Source of the DNA: an uncultured Prevotellaceae bacterium
Lineage (GTDB): Bacteria; Bacteroidota; Bacteroidia; Bacteroidales; Bacteroidaceae
Assembly (NCBI GenBank): GCA_946403615.1
Contig: CAMJAO010000020.1
Coordinates: 1 to 15,302 of the forward strand
DNA length: 15,302 bases
Direction: 5' to 3'
This document shows positions 15,029 to 15,302 of the stretch, one piece after another; positions within the stretch are counted from its first letter, which is position 1, and each line of letters starts with the position of its first letter. The translations under genes were made by a program, and so were the position numbers. Below the pieces are notes generated by a model. That model saw only the letters and a program-made list of their open reading frames with translations, was not told where the DNA came from and made no database searches.

Positions 15029-15302
15029 TTAATCTTTCGATTTCACAACCTCTAACCTCTCACCGCTCTTTATCTCATAACGTTGGTCTCCTAAGACTAA
15101 TACTCCACGTCCGCCTTCGCTATACACGCTGACCTTGTCGTCATACACGCTGATTTGTATCTTTCCGAATGGAGTGGGAACCTCGCCGCTCATCCACTCC
15201 AAACCGCCCAAGACAGGGCGCACCTCATATTCTTCATATCCTGGCTTCACAGGACGCACCCCTAAGAAATATTTGCCGAGAAGATAAAGCGGACTGGCTC
15301 CC
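15029..15302 (-). CDS. Alpha-L-rhamnosidase-like (GH78-type) glycoside hydrolase, C-terminal fragment cut by the window edge
   Basis: The frame is open from the right edge of the window to a TAA at 15031-15029, giving the last 90 residues of a larger protein. It reads GASPLYLLGKYFLGVRPVKP, then GYEEYEVRPVLGGLEWMSGEVPTPFGKIQISV and a short beta tail ending in GERLEVVKSKD. The pattern of an LYLLGKYFLGVxPxKPGYxxYxxxP helix end followed by LxWxxGxVPTPxGxI is typical of the junction between the (alpha/alpha)6 barrel and the C-terminal beta-sandwich of bacterial alpha-L-rhamnosidases and related toroid hydrolases. The catalytic residues are outside the window, so GH78 against a related family stays open. 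It is the first visible gene of the operon, 23 bases before the hexuronidase-like gene. Confidence 0.75.
   Translation of the reverse strand, partial: GASPLYLLGKYFLGVRPVKPGYEEYEVRPVLGGLEWMSGEVPTPFGKIQISVYDDKVSVYSEGGRGVLVLGDQRYEIKSGERLEVVKSKD

Noticed and set aside
2294..15302. A complete polysaccharide utilisation locus with SusC/SusD pair
   Set aside because: No TonB-dependent transporter, SusD-like lipoprotein or hybrid two-component regulator is encoded anywhere in the window. Only the enzyme part is present.

Overview
The window looks like Bacteroidota DNA, most like Prevotella or Bacteroides. The reasons are a run of large secreted glycoside hydrolases typical of polysaccharide utilisation loci, almost no Shine-Dalgarno sequences before the genes, and short GC-rich or AATTGTGAATT-type repeats in the spacers. 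No SusC, SusD, sensor or transporter gene lies in the window, so only part of the locus is visible. Every gene I can support is on the minus strand and reads from right to left.

Right part (15302 to 2294), carbohydrate operon. In transcription order it holds: the C-terminal end of an alpha-L-rhamnosidase-like enzyme; an 883-residue enzyme of the alpha-hexuronidase type (GH67/GH115/GH20-like layout); a 1276-residue enzyme with an N-terminal five-bladed-propeller-type module (GH43/GH137-like), a GH2 module and a malectin-like module; a 1035-residue LacZ-type GH2 beta-galactosidase; and a 950-residue GH2 enzyme. Gaps are about 23, 58, 135 and 75 bases, so one transcript is likely. The four complete proteins start with signal peptides, so they probably act in the periplasm or on the cell surface. 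Rhamnosidase, hexuronidase, furanosidase-type propeller and three different GH2 sites together suggest a branched plant polymer containing rhamnose and uronic acid, such as pectin (rhamnogalacturonan) or arabinogalactan. That substrate is inferred.

Between the parts (2088 to 2293) there is an imperfect hairpin directly after the last hydrolase stop codon. Next to it is an operator-like array of three copies of a 13-base motif.

Left part (2099 to 1), accessory gene cluster. It starts with the C-terminal remnant of a Fic-family protein that has lost its catalytic part. It continues with an MBL-fold hydrolase, a small two-helix membrane protein coupled to it by an ATGA overlap, a maltose/galactoside O-acetyltransferase-type enzyme, and the first 25 codons of a second acetyltransferase of the Vat/CatB type that runs off the left edge.

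The most unusual items are the propeller-GH2-malectin enzyme, the broken fic gene next to an intact-looking operator array, a mobile-looking repeat inserted in frame into the beta-galactosidase, and a 14-base tandem repeat carrying GGAGGT four times in the transcript ahead of that gene.
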